Source: Gordonia malaquae NBRC 108250
GTDB taxonomy: Bacteria > Actinomycetota > Actinomycetes > Mycobacteriales > Mycobacteriaceae
Assembly: GCF_000344135.1 (NCBI RefSeq)
Contig: NZ_BAOP01000021.1
Location: 1-64,000 of the forward strand
Length of the DNA: 64,000 nucleotides
Direction: 5' to 3'
Under the pieces are notes generated by a model. That model searched no databases, was not told the DNA's origin, and was given only the letters and a program-made list of their open reading frames with translations. How positions within the stretch are numbered: the stretch's first letter is position 1; the number at the start of each line of letters is the position of its first letter. Made by a program: the position numbers and the translations under genes. Below are positions 56,299 through 64,000 of the stretch, piece by piece.

Positions 56299-56820
56299 TC
56301 AGCCCTTCCCGGGGTGGATTGCACCGCACTGACCGCACGTCCGTGCGCCGAGATCGTCGTGGAACGCGGCGAACACCGGGGGCATGTCCTTCACGAGGTC
56401 CCTCACCTGCAGGCGGACCTCATGAACCAGCGCGTCACATTCCAGGCAGTACCACCGGAAGTTCTCCAGCGTCCCCTCGTGCCGCACCCGTTCGATGACG
56501 ACTCCGATCGACTCCGGGTCGGGTCGCTGCGGCGAATGCGCGATGTTCGCGGGCATCAGCCACGTCTCACCCTCACGGATGTCGACGCGCACGGGTCCGT
56601 CGTCGGTCATCAGGTTGACGTGCATATCGCCCTTCACCTGGTAAAACCATTCTTCGTACGGCTCGAAGTGATAGTCGTAGCGTTCGTTGGGGCCGCCGAC
56701 CACCTGGACGATGAAGTCGTCTCCCAACGCCATCATCTGGTTGTTCACCGGCGGCTTGAGCAAGTGCTGGTTGTCGCGAATCCAGCCGTGGAAGTTGATG
56801 ACCGGAGGAATGCTCGTCAT
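56299..56820 (-). CDS. 3-hydroxyanthranilate 3,4-dioxygenase
   Basis: Ring-opening, Fe(II)-dependent extradiol-like cupin. 173 aa from ATG 56820 (MTSIPPVINFHGW), which has AGGAGA 7 bases upstream. With this start the residues fall exactly on the numbering of the bacterial enzyme: iron ligands His51, Glu57, His95; substrate residues Arg47, Arg99, Glu110; and the second, rubredoxin-like iron site Cys125, Cys128, Cys162, Cys165. This makes the identity very firm. Converts 3-hydroxyanthranilate to ACMS for the next enzyme. Confidence 0.97.
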   Translation of the reverse strand: MTSIPPVINFHGWIRDNQHLLKPPVNNQMMALGDDFIVQVVGGPNERYDYHFEPYEEWFYQVKGDMHVNLMTDDGPVRVDIREGETWLMPANIAHSPQRPDPESIGVVIERVRHEGTLENFRWYCLECDALVHEVRLQVRDLVKDMPPVFAAFHDDLGARTCGQCGAIHPGKG

Positions 56821-56852
56821 GTTCGGATCTCCTGTTGGTGGGTGGTGGCCGG

Positions 56853-57287
56853 TCACGCCCGGGTAGGGCGGTGAGCGATCGCTTGGATCTCGATGAGCAG
56901 ATGCGGGTGCGGCAACTGGTGGACGGCGACGGTCGTCCGCGTCGGGCCGTTCTCGTCGAAGTACTCGCCGTACACCCGGTTGTAGACCCCGAAGTCGTTC
57001 ATCGACACGAGGTAGGTGGTGAGTTGGCAGACGTCGTCGAGACCCGCGCCCACCTCGCCGAGGATGTCGCGGATGTTCTCGATGACGGCCCGGGTCTGCT
57101 TCTCGATGCTGAGGTCGGTGGTGCCCATCTCATCGACTTCGACACCGACGAACGTGTTGTCGGGCCGCCGTGAACTGGTGCCAGAGACGAAGATGAGGTC
57201 GCCCACGACCTTCACGTGCGGGAATCGTCCGCGAGGCTTTGCGCGGCCGGCGAGGACTCCGCCGGTCGACGTCGTCGTGTCACTCAT
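56853..57287 (-). CDS. 2-aminomuconate deaminase (RidA-family)
   Basis: 144 aa. RidA/YjgF-like fold: [57 protein letters not shown], and [23 protein letters not shown]. The general RidA arginine (normally in the P-R-T/A-R region) appears as PTRTTV. Size and operon position match the aminomuconate deaminases of nitrobenzoate/kynurenine pathways, which hydrolyse 2-aminomuconate to 4-oxalocrotonate plus ammonia. ATG 57287 overlaps the decarboxylase stop (ATGA). Confidence 0.88.
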   Translation of the reverse strand: MSDTTTSTGGVLAGRAKPRGRFPHVKVVGDLIFVSGTSSRRPDNTFVGVEVDEMGTTDLSIEKQTRAVIENIRDILGEVGAGLDDVCQLTTYLVSMNDFGVYNRVYGEYFDENGPTRTTVAVHQLPHPHLLIEIQAIAHRPTRA

Positions 57288-58072
57288 GCGGTCACCTCCG
57301 ACACCTGTGCGGTGAATCCGACTGAGCCGATTCCGTCGACCAGACAGGTCACCGATGTCGCGGTGAGCTCGGTGGCCGCGGTGGCCGCGCCGGCCAGCAC
57401 GATGTGGCCCGCGCGCAGCGGGATGCGGTGGCGGCGACACATGTCGAGCAGCGCAGTCAGCGCGTTCGCCGGATCGTCGAGGATCGCCGCTGTCGAGCCG
57501 GACACAACGTGATCCCCGACCGTCATCGTGACGGCGCAGTCGGCGGCCTCGCGCAGCGGAATCCACTCACCGACGGCGAATCCTGATGCCGACGTGTTGT
57601 CGGCGACGACGTCCGCGTAGGTGAAGACGAAGTCGAGGTATCGGGAGTCGATCACCTCGACGGCCGCAGCGACGGCATCGACGTGATCGCGCATGTCGAC
57701 GTCGGGGTCGTCGAGGTCCACATCGCGGGCGATCCGGTAGGCGACTTCCGGCTCGACCTTCGGGTGGATGAATCGGCCGAGGTCGGCGACCCCGCCGTCG
57801 TCGATCGCCATGGCATCGGTGAGGCGTCCGACGATGACGTCGGACACTCCCATCTGGGCCATCTTGGCCTTGCTGGTGAAGCCGAGCTTCACGCCGACCA
57901 CCTTCTCGCCGCGGGCCTCTCGTCGCGCGATCACCTCGTTCTGCACGCGATAGGCGAGAGCCACGTCGAAGTCCGGCCACCGTTCGCGGTCGGCTTCGAT
58001 GCTCGTCGTCTCGGTCCGGCTGATCTGTGCGTCGTCGAGCCGCTCTGCGAGTGCGGCCACCTGATCATTCAT
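57284..58072 (-). CDS. 2-oxo-3-hexenedioate (4-oxalocrotonate) decarboxylase
   Basis: 262 aa, same superfamily as the hydratase. Motifs: [21 protein letters not shown], the metal-ligand [14 protein letters not shown] (E-x-E), [23 protein letters not shown]. Mg-dependent decarboxylation gives 2-oxopent-4-enoate. ATG 58072 has AGGAGA 7 bases upstream; GTG 58105, overlapping the dehydrogenase stop, is an alternative. Being between the dehydrogenase and the deaminase identifies it as the decarboxylase rather than the hydratase. Confidence 0.92.
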   Translation of the reverse strand: MNDQVAALAERLDDAQISRTETTSIEADRERWPDFDVALAYRVQNEVIARREARGEKVVGVKLGFTSKAKMAQMGVSDVIVGRLTDAMAIDDGGVADLGRFIHPKVEPEVAYRIARDVDLDDPDVDMRDHVDAVAAAVEVIDSRYLDFVFTYADVVADNTSASGFAVGEWIPLREAADCAVTMTVGDHVVSGSTAAILDDPANALTALLDMCRRHRIPLRAGHIVLAGAATAATELTATSVTCLVDGIGSVGFTAQVSEVTA

Positions 58073-58101
58073 TCGGGTCTCCTGGTTGATGGTCGTGGTG
58101 C

Positions 58102-59577
58102 TCACAGGCGCACGCACACGTTCGTCGGCTCGGTGTAGAAGTGCAGCGACGATTCGCCGCCTTCTCGCCCGATCCCGGACAGCCCGACACCGCCGAACGG
58201 CGACCGCAGGTCGCGCAGGTACCAGGTGTTGACCCACGACAGACCCACGTTCATCCGGCCCGCAACCCGGTGCCCACGCCGCAGGTCGTTCGTCCACACG
58301 GCGGACGCGAGTCCGTACTCGGTGTCGTTCGCGAGAGCGATCGCCTCGTCCTCGGTGTCGAAGGGAACAAGGCCCGCGACGGGACCGAAGATCTCCTCGC
58401 GCATCGTCCGGTCGGCGTTGGTCAGTCCGGTCCACAAGGTCGGCTGCATCCAGAATCCACTGTCGAGTTCCGTTCCGAGCGTCGGCGCTCCGCCGCCGAC
58501 CAGCACGTCGGCCCCCTCCGAGACCGCAAGGTCGAGGCAGGCCTGCACCTTGTCTCGGTGCTTCGCCGAGATCAGTGGGCCGGTCGTGGTTCCGGGGTCG
58601 GTCGGGACACCGAGGGTCAACGCGTTCGCTGCGTCCACCAGACCCGCGACGACATCGTCGAAGACGTTCTTCTGGATGTAGACCCGCTCGGTGCAGAGGC
58701 ACACCTGTCCGGTGTTGGTGAATATCGACCGGCTCAGACCGTTCACCGCCTCGTCGACGTCGACGTCGTCGAAGACGATCGCCGCGTTCTTTCCGCCGAG
58801 TTCCAACGAGACCGGCCGAACCCGTGGTGCCACGGTCTTCATGACGTGCGATCCGGTCGCCGACGAACCGGTGAACGTGACGCCGTCGATCTTCGGGTGC
58901 GACGTGAGGAACTCGCCTGCCGAGCCGGCGCCGAACCCGTGGACCACGTTGTACACACCGCGTGGCAAGCCCGCCTGTTCGAGGACTTCGGCGAGCAACG
59001 ACGCGCTGCCCGGCGTGTCCTCACTCGGTTTCACCACTACCGCATTGCCGCACGCCAATGCGGGTGCGACCTTCCACGTCAGCAGGAGGAGCGGAAGGTT
59101 CCACGGCACGATCACGGCGACCACGCCGAGAGGTTTCCGGACCGTGTAGTTGAGCGCTCTTCCACCGTCCGCAGTCTCCGTGGTGAACGACTGCTCTCCC
59201 GCTGCGGCGACCATGTCGGCGAACGCACGGAAGTTCGCGGGTGCACGTGCGACGTCGAGCGACCGTGCTTGGGTGATCGGCTTCCCGGTGTCGGCGAGCT
59301 CGGCCGCGATGAACTCGTCGAACCGTTCCTCGATCAAGTCTGCGGCGCGGCGGAGAATCCCGACGCGGTCGGCGACGGGTCGATCGGCCCATCCGTCGTC
59401 GAGGGCCCGTCGGGCCGAGGTCACGGCGCGGTCGACCAGGTCGCGGTCGGCTTCGTGAACACGGGCGTACACGTGCCCGGTCGAGGGATCCACGGCATCG
59501 AACGACAGTCCCCAGCCGGGATCGACGAAGGAACCGTCGACGTAGTTGCGGATCCACTGTGATGCGTCATCGGTCAT
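58102..59577 (-). CDS. 2-aminomuconate 6-semialdehyde dehydrogenase
   Basis: NAD-dependent aldehyde dehydrogenase, 491 aa. Features: IVPWNLPLLLLTWKVAPALACGN, VVVKPSEDTPGSA, general-base Glu in VSLELGGKNAAI, nucleophile Cys in FTNTGQVCLCTERVYI, and EIFGPVAGLVPF. Close in pattern to the 2-aminomuconate / 2-hydroxymuconate semialdehyde dehydrogenases (AMSDH). First gene of the upper operon; order dehydrogenase-decarboxylase-deaminase-dioxygenase-ACMSD. ATG 59577 is preferred over 59595. Confidence 0.92.
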   Translation of the reverse strand: MTDDASQWIRNYVDGSFVDPGWGLSFDAVDPSTGHVYARVHEADRDLVDRAVTSARRALDDGWADRPVADRVGILRRAADLIEERFDEFIAAELADTGKPITQARSLDVARAPANFRAFADMVAAAGEQSFTTETADGGRALNYTVRKPLGVVAVIVPWNLPLLLLTWKVAPALACGNAVVVKPSEDTPGSASLLAEVLEQAGLPRGVYNVVHGFGAGSAGEFLTSHPKIDGVTFTGSSATGSHVMKTVAPRVRPVSLELGGKNAAIVFDDVDVDEAVNGLSRSIFTNTGQVCLCTERVYIQKNVFDDVVAGLVDAANALTLGVPTDPGTTTGPLISAKHRDKVQACLDLAVSEGADVLVGGGAPTLGTELDSGFWMQPTLWTGLTNADRTMREEIFGPVAGLVPFDTEDEAIALANDTEYGLASAVWTNDLRRGHRVAGRMNVGLSWVNTWYLRDLRSPFGGVGLSGIGREGGESSLHFYTEPTNVCVRL

Positions 59578-59632
59578 GCACCTACTGTGATCCATGTCGC
59601 CATGCTGAACAAATGCCTAATCGCGTGAACGT

Positions 59633-59676
59633 CATACCCTTTTGCGCATACCTTGGCATACCAAAGAGGGCATACC
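59633..59676. repeat. four CATACC direct repeats in the divergent promoter region
   Basis: CATACC begins at 59633, 59647, 59657 and 59671, i.e. spaced 14, 10 and 14 bp; three are GCATACC. They stand between the dehydrogenase operon (minus) and the formamidase-like gene (plus). Regular spacing near one or more helical turns suggests a regulator array, most likely for the LysR protein encoded nearby. Confidence 0.65.
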
Positions 59677-59753
59677 CACGGACATGATCGGCATTGGACA
59701 CGAATAGCCGACCTGACGGAACCTGGCGGACGCCACCCAGAGAGGACCCAGCT

Positions 59754-60620
59754 GTGCCGAACCAGACCGCTCACGCGTACGACGCGCAGGCCACTGTCAC
59801 CCCGGACCGCTTCGGTCGCATCATGGCCGACTATCTCGAACAATCCGCGCGCGCCACTGCCGACCTGCCCGGGCACACCGACGTGGTCTACGACCGGCCC
59901 AGCGGTCAGCTCCTCGACGTGTGGGGCGTCGGAGACACCCCACACCCGACGTTCTTCGTCGTGCACGGCGGATACTGGCGGGCACTTTCCCGACAACACA
60001 CCGCTTTCATGGCCGCCCTCCTCGCCGAACGCGGGATCGCCACCGTCGCAATCGACTACGGTCTAGCCCCGGCCACCACGCTGCCGGAGATCGTCCGGCA
60101 GGTTCGCGCCGCATACGCGTTCGTCCGCCTTCGAGGTCATGATCTCGGTATCAACACCGAACGGGTGGTCGTCGGCGGAAGCTCAGCCGGCGCACACCTC
60201 GCCGCGATGACGATGGTCGGCGGACGATGGGCGCACGACGCCGGCCTCGACGGGCGCACGGCCACCGAAGGCCTTCTGATCAGCGGGCTCTACGATCTCC
60301 GCCCACTCGTAGACGCGCCCGCCAACGCCTGGTTGAACCTCACCGAAGACACCGCTTCGGAAGTGAGCCCCGCCCTCGCACCGCCGCCGAGCCGGGCCTC
60401 GACCGTTGTCGTCGCACGCGCCGCGAACGAAGCCGCCGGATTCTCCGCCCAGAGCGACGACCTCCACTCACACTGGTCCCCGTCCCTGACATGCCGGTCG
60501 ATGACCGTCCCCGATCGTGATCACTTCGACGTGTTCCTCGACCTCGCCGATCCGACGAGTTCACTGTCCGCTTCACTCGCAGCCCTCATCGAATCCACCG
60601 ACGTTCGAACGGAGAGCTGA
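59754..60620 (+). CDS. alpha/beta hydrolase, kynurenine formamidase-like
   Basis: 288 aa from GTG 59754, with GAGAGGA about 7 bases upstream. Arylformamidase-type features: oxyanion motif VVHGGYWR, nucleophile GGSSAGAHLAA, YGLAPATTLPEI and a catalytic His in PDRDHFDVF. HGGYWR-bearing members include kynurenine formamidase, which hydrolyses N-formylkynurenine; that fits a 3-hydroxyanthranilate cluster. Other carbamate/ester hydrolases share the fold, so the substrate is an inference from context. Confidence 0.75.
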   Translation: MPNQTAHAYDAQATVTPDRFGRIMADYLEQSARATADLPGHTDVVYDRPSGQLLDVWGVGDTPHPTFFVVHGGYWRALSRQHTAFMAALLAERGIATVAIDYGLAPATTLPEIVRQVRAAYAFVRLRGHDLGINTERVVVGGSSAGAHLAAMTMVGGRWAHDAGLDGRTATEGLLISGLYDLRPLVDAPANAWLNLTEDTASEVSPALAPPPSRASTVVVARAANEAAGFSAQSDDLHSHWSPSLTCRSMTVPDRDHFDVFLDLADPTSSLSASLAALIESTDVRTES

Positions 60621-60624
60621 TCAG

Positions 60625-61569
60625 ATGGACGTCCCGAAACTCCTCGACGGCCGGCTCAAGATCCGGCACCTCGTGTTGATCGACGCGCTCAGCAGACAAC
60701 GAAGTGTTGTCGGAGCAGCCGCCGAACTTCACATCACTCAGCCGGTCGCAACCCGCAGTCTGCGCGACATCGAGACCGTGCTCGGTGTGGAGCTCTTCGA
60801 GCGCGGACCACGCGGCGTGACGCCGACGATCTTCGGCGTCGCCTTCACTGAACACGCACGAGCGATCCTCGCGCAGTTGAACCAGGCGGGCCGACACGTC
60901 GTGGAGTTGGCCGACGCCGATCGGGGGACGGTGTCCGTCGGAACGCACCTCGCCGGCTCCAATGTCCTTCTGCCGCAGGCGATCGCCGACCTCAAAGCAG
61001 ACCGCCCCCTCCTCACCGTGATCGTCCGAGAAGGCTCGCCGGAGGCACTGTCGAGTGAACTCGAAGCCGGCCGGATCGACATGATCGTCGGCAGGCTCAC
61101 GGCGCCGAGCACGTCGACCCTCACCCGGATCCCGCTGTACGAAGAGAATGTCGAGGTGTTCGCAGGCGCCGGGCATCCGCTCGCTCACACCGACCGCCTG
61201 TCGCTCGCCGAGCTGTCGAACCTTCCGTGGATCCTCCCCGGTACCGAGACAGCGCTCCGACACGAACTCGAGGAGGCTTTCGCGCGGACGGGTGTGCCGC
61301 TGCCCGAAGACCGCGTCGAGGCGACCAGCTTCCTGACCGTCCGGGAACTGCTCCGACGAACCCGGACGATCGCGGTGCTCCCCAGCCTCATCGGCCGGGC
61401 CGATTCTCACCTCGTCCGCCTCCCGGTGGATCTGCCGAGCGTGGGCCACAGCGTCGGCCTCACCGTCGTGGCGCATCGGGCGCTCAGCCCCGCGGGCCGA
61501 ACCCTGTTCGACAGCCTCCGCCACGTGGCCGAGCAGCGGCTCTCCGGCGAGACCGCAGCCGAGGTCTGA
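60625..61569 (+). CDS. LysR family transcriptional regulator
   Basis: 314 aa from ATG 60625, with GGAG 10 bases upstream and only 4 bp after the hydrolase stop. N-terminal HTH LKIRHLVLIDALSRQRSVVGAAAELHITQPVATRSLRDIETVLGVELFERGPRG; then a two-lobed periplasmic-binding-like effector domain with GTVSVGTHLAGSNVLLP and GRIDMIVGRLTAP. Resembles GbpR/PcaQ-type aromatic and sugar-acid regulators. Probably governs the formamidase-like gene and the divergent dehydrogenase operon. Confidence 0.93.
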   Translation: MDVPKLLDGRLKIRHLVLIDALSRQRSVVGAAAELHITQPVATRSLRDIETVLGVELFERGPRGVTPTIFGVAFTEHARAILAQLNQAGRHVVELADADRGTVSVGTHLAGSNVLLPQAIADLKADRPLLTVIVREGSPEALSSELEAGRIDMIVGRLTAPSTSTLTRIPLYEENVEVFAGAGHPLAHTDRLSLAELSNLPWILPGTETALRHELEEAFARTGVPLPEDRVEATSFLTVRELLRRTRTIAVLPSLIGRADSHLVRLPVDLPSVGHSVGLTVVAHRALSPAGRTLFDSLRHVAEQRLSGETAAEV

Positions 61570-61693
61570 CCTGCCCCGAGGCGGTTGTGCCGCGAGCACA
61601 AACGCGCCCGAAAAGTCTGGCCTCGCAGGCCGTATCAAGTCACATCCTCCATCCATAGTGTCAGTGGTCACAGCAATGAAAGGACTTGCTCCC

Positions 61694-63163
61694 GTGACCA
61701 CCAACGGATACTTCGCATGGAACCTCGCCGACCGCGGCGAGCGCCCCTGCGTCCGCGACGACCACAACGCGTTGTCATACCGGCAGTTCGCCGACCGCGT
61801 GGATGCCGCGGCACAGCATCTCCAGAAGATCGGGGTGACGCGGGGCGACGTCGTCGGCACGTTCCTTCCCAATCGCGTCGACCTCGTGGTCGCGCTCATG
61901 GCCGCATGGCGCCTCGGTGCGACGGCGACCCCTGTAAACCCGAACTTCACCGCGACCGAAGCCGACTATCAGCTCGACGACGCCTGCGCTCGAGTTGTCG
62001 TCGGACGAACCCCGGGCGGCCCGGCGACGGGACGGGTCGAACTAGATCCGGACGAGCTGAACATCACTCCCGATCCGACGTGGATCGCACCGAGCGAACC
62101 CGCACCCACCGACGTCGCGCTGATCATCTACACGTCGGGGTCGACCGGGTCGCCGAAAGGCGTCGAGCAGACCCACGCGAACGCGCTGTACATGGCCACG
62201 GCGATCTCCGACCATCTCCACCTCGACGCGGACGACCACGCCCTGCTGATCCTCCCGTTGTTCCACTCGAACGCCCTGTACGCCAGCTTTCTGCCGATGA
62301 TGCTCGTCGGCGGGCACCTCAGCATCACCGGATCGTTCTCCGTCCGCCGCTTCTTCACCGACGTCGCCACCCTCCGCCCCACCTACTTCTCGGCGGTGCC
62401 GACCATCTATGCCCTGCTGACGTCGTCGCCCGACATCGACGATGCCGACGTCAGCAGTCTCCACTTCGCGATCTGCGGCGCAGCCCCGATCTCGAAGGAA
62501 CTGCTCGACGCCTCCGAATCGAAACTCGGCGTGACCATCGTCGAAGGCTACGGACTGACCGAGAGCACGTGTGTCGCCACCTGCAATCCGCGTTTCGGCG
62601 TGCGCAAACTCGGAACCGTCGGAGTCGCACTGCCCGGTCAGGTCGTCGAGGTCGTCGACCCGCAGGGCGACGTGGTGCCGACGGGCGAACGCGGAGAAGT
62701 CGTGATCTCCGGACCCAATGTGATGCGTGCCTACCTCGGGCGGCCCGACGCCACGGCCGCCACGATCGTGAACGGGCGCCTGCACACCGGCGACATCGGG
62801 GTGCTCGACACCGACGGCTACCTGTCCATCGTCGACCGCATCAAGGACATGATCATCCGCGGCGGCGAGAACGTGTACCCCAAGGAGATCGAGGCGGCGA
62901 TCGCCACTCACCCGAGCGTGCTCGAGAGCGCCGTGGTCGGAGGCCCCGACCCGGTTCTCGGCGAAGTGCCCGTCGCCTTTGTCGTCACATACCCGAATGC
63001 CCTGCTCGACAGCGACGAGCTCGCCGAGCATCTACGCGCCGTCCTCACGAAGGCCAAGCGCCCCACCGAGATCCACATCGTCGACGCCCTCCCCCGCAAC
63101 CCTGTGGGAAAGGTCGACAAACCGTCGCTCCGGCAGCAGACCCGCACTGCCGTCGACGCCTGA
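61694..63163 (+). CDS. AMP-dependent acyl/aryl-CoA ligase
   Basis: 489 aa from GTG 61694, with AAAGGA 9 bases upstream; longer starts (61658) exist. All ANL motifs are intact: A3 IIYTSGSTGSPKGV, LPLFHSNALY, A5 GYGLTESTCVATCNP, A7 HTGDIGVLDTDGYLSIVDRIKDMI, A8 GGENVYPKEIE, A10 LPRNPVGKVDK. Forms an acyl-CoA via acyl-AMP. The HSNALY region fits both medium-chain and aryl acids; an anthranilate- or benzoate-like substrate is possible because of the neighbourhood, but not shown. Confidence 0.9.
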   Translation: MTTNGYFAWNLADRGERPCVRDDHNALSYRQFADRVDAAAQHLQKIGVTRGDVVGTFLPNRVDLVVALMAAWRLGATATPVNPNFTATEADYQLDDACARVVVGRTPGGPATGRVELDPDELNITPDPTWIAPSEPAPTDVALIIYTSGSTGSPKGVEQTHANALYMATAISDHLHLDADDHALLILPLFHSNALYASFLPMMLVGGHLSITGSFSVRRFFTDVATLRPTYFSAVPTIYALLTSSPDIDDADVSSLHFAICGAAPISKELLDASESKLGVTIVEGYGLTESTCVATCNPRFGVRKLGTVGVALPGQVVEVVDPQGDVVPTGERGEVVISGPNVMRAYLGRPDATAATIVNGRLHTGDIGVLDTDGYLSIVDRIKDMIIRGGENVYPKEIEAAIATHPSVLESAVVGGPDPVLGEVPVAFVVTYPNALLDSDELAEHLRAVLTKAKRPTEIHIVDALPRNPVGKVDKPSLRQQTRTAVDA

Positions 63164-63194
63164 CACCACCCACCCACTGAGATCGGACAGCACC

Positions 63195-64000
63195 ATGGGA
63201 CTGCTCAAGCCCAACTTTCCCCCCGTCGACCCGGAGACGTTCCTCGACAGACCGTTCATGGACCGACTCCGGGTCCTCGGCGCCCACTGGGCCGAGTACG
63301 GATTCGGCACACCGAAGATCCTCAACATCATCTACCTGGTGAAGGTCGCCGTGCTGCACATCGCGCTCGGCGTCACCATCGCCACGACGACCTCGGGTCT
63401 CGGGGTCTTCGACATCACGACCTGGTGGAATCAGCCCATCGTCTACCAGAAGCTCGTCCTGTGGACGATGCTCCTGGAGATCCTTGGACTCGGCGGATCC
63501 TGGGGACCGCTCGCAGGCCACTTCAAGCCGATGACAGGCGGGTTCCACTTCTGGCTCAAGCCCGACACCCTCAGGATGGCTCCGTGGCCGGACAAGATCC
63601 CGTTCACCGGAGGTGACCGGCGAACCCTCTTCGACGTCACGCTGTACGCGGCGATCCTGATCAACATGATCGTGGCGCTCGTCGTGCCCGCCGTCGACAA
63701 CACGACCCTCGAAGCGCTCCGTCCCGGCTCGGCGGGGCTGGTGAACCCCGCCGCCCTCTACTCGCTGATCGCGATGGTCGTCGTCATGGGATTGCGTGAC
63801 AAGGTCGTCTTCCTCGGAGGTCGGAGCGAGCAGTATCTGCCCGCAGTCGTCTTCTTCGCCGTGATGCCGTTCATCGACATGATCGTCGCGTTGAAACTGC
63901 TCATCGTGATCGTGTGGGTCGGCGCCGGCGTGTCCAAGCTGGGGCATCACTTCTCGATGGTCATCCCTCCGATGCTGTCGAACACACCGTGGCTACCGTT
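63195..64000 (+). CDS. DUF3556 membrane protein (partial)
   Basis: Begins ATG 63195 (MGLLKPNFPPVDPETFLDRPFMDRLRVLG) 31 bp after the ligase and runs off the window at residue ~268. Membrane helices are visible (ILNIIYLVKVAVLHIALGVTIATT, LVLWTMLLEILGLGG, VTLYAAILINMIVALVVP, ALYSLIAMVVVMGL, AVVFFAVMPFIDMIVALKLLIVIVWVGAG). The FKPMTGGFHFWLKPDTLRMAPWP stretch is typical of this actinobacterial family, which has no known function. Likely co-transcribed with the ligase. Confidence 0.85.
   Translation, partial: MGLLKPNFPPVDPETFLDRPFMDRLRVLGAHWAEYGFGTPKILNIIYLVKVAVLHIALGVTIATTTSGLGVFDITTWWNQPIVYQKLVLWTMLLEILGLGGSWGPLAGHFKPMTGGFHFWLKPDTLRMAPWPDKIPFTGGDRRTLFDVTLYAAILINMIVALVVPAVDNTTLEALRPGSAGLVNPAALYSLIAMVVVMGLRDKVVFLGGRSEQYLPAVVFFAVMPFIDMIVALKLLIVIVWVGAGVSKLGHHFSMVIPPMLSNTPWLP

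Noticed and set aside
63032..63950. Minus-strand open frames at the right edge (63045-63950 and others)
   Set aside because: They are antisense to the DUF3556 membrane protein, whose hydrophobic helices and family motifs are evident on the plus strand.

Overview
The window is a contiguous piece of a high-GC actinobacterial chromosome. It most resembles the mycolic-acid group (Mycobacteriales; Gordonia or a close relative is my inference). Support comes from the gene order tyrS ... argHRFDBJC ... pheTS ... tsnR-rplT-rpmI-infC ... uvrA / MBL ... universal stress protein ... uvrB ... coaE, which follows the Rv1689-to-Rv1631 stretch of Mycobacterium tuberculosis, and from frequent GTG starts, 4-bp ATGA/GTGA overlaps, DtxR/IdeR iron boxes and leaderless-looking promoters. 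No tRNA, rRNA, insertion sequence, phage or CRISPR array was seen. No gene-free stretch exceeds 300 bases.

Layout. 1-17.0 kb (minus strand): tyrosyl-tRNA synthetase, a degenerate Trm112-like protein, a lipase/acyl-CoA-synthetase fusion, an arginine operon argCJBDFR-argH that lacks argG, a membrane metallophosphoesterase and pheST. 17.2-21.9 kb (plus): two tandem transmembrane Ser/Thr kinases whose outer domains are seven-bladed RCC1-type propellers; the first is frameshifted at a G5 run. 21.9-26.0 kb: an iron-siderophore ABC importer with two IdeR boxes. 26-28 kb: rRNA methyltransferase, L20, L35 and IF3 (with an apparent ATC start). 28-44 kb: small conserved proteins, a secreted lipase, uvrA, a metallo-beta-lactamase-fold hydrolase, a DoxX protein, HelR-type RNA polymerase ATPase, a MerR/SDR pair with a classic 19-bp-spacer promoter, a universal stress protein, uvrB, a Tat-type Rieske lipoprotein, a DUF402 protein and two LppU-like genes (one split by an in-frame amber codon). 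44-50 kb: a TetR regulator with two operators, a short SNF2 helicase plus SWIM zinc-finger protein, a membrane-anchored PQQ-type propeller and coaE.

50-64 kb is a catabolic island. Two minus-strand operons encode, by homology, all eight steps from 3-hydroxyanthranilate to pyruvate and acetyl-CoA: 3-hydroxyanthranilate dioxygenase, ACMS decarboxylase, aminomuconate-semialdehyde dehydrogenase, aminomuconate deaminase, oxalocrotonate decarboxylase, then hydratase, hydroxy-oxovalerate aldolase and acylating acetaldehyde dehydrogenase. An MFS aromatic-acid-type transporter and an IclR regulator lie between them. Divergent from the upper operon are a kynurenine-formamidase-like hydrolase, a LysR regulator, an acyl-CoA ligase and a DUF3556 membrane protein cut by the window end. 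The set looks like the meta-cleavage branch of tryptophan/kynurenine (or anthranilate-type) degradation.

Start codons were chosen from Shine-Dalgarno spacing, stop/start overlaps and known N-termini. Many convergent gene pairs are separated by long, near-perfect hairpins that probably act as two-way terminators.
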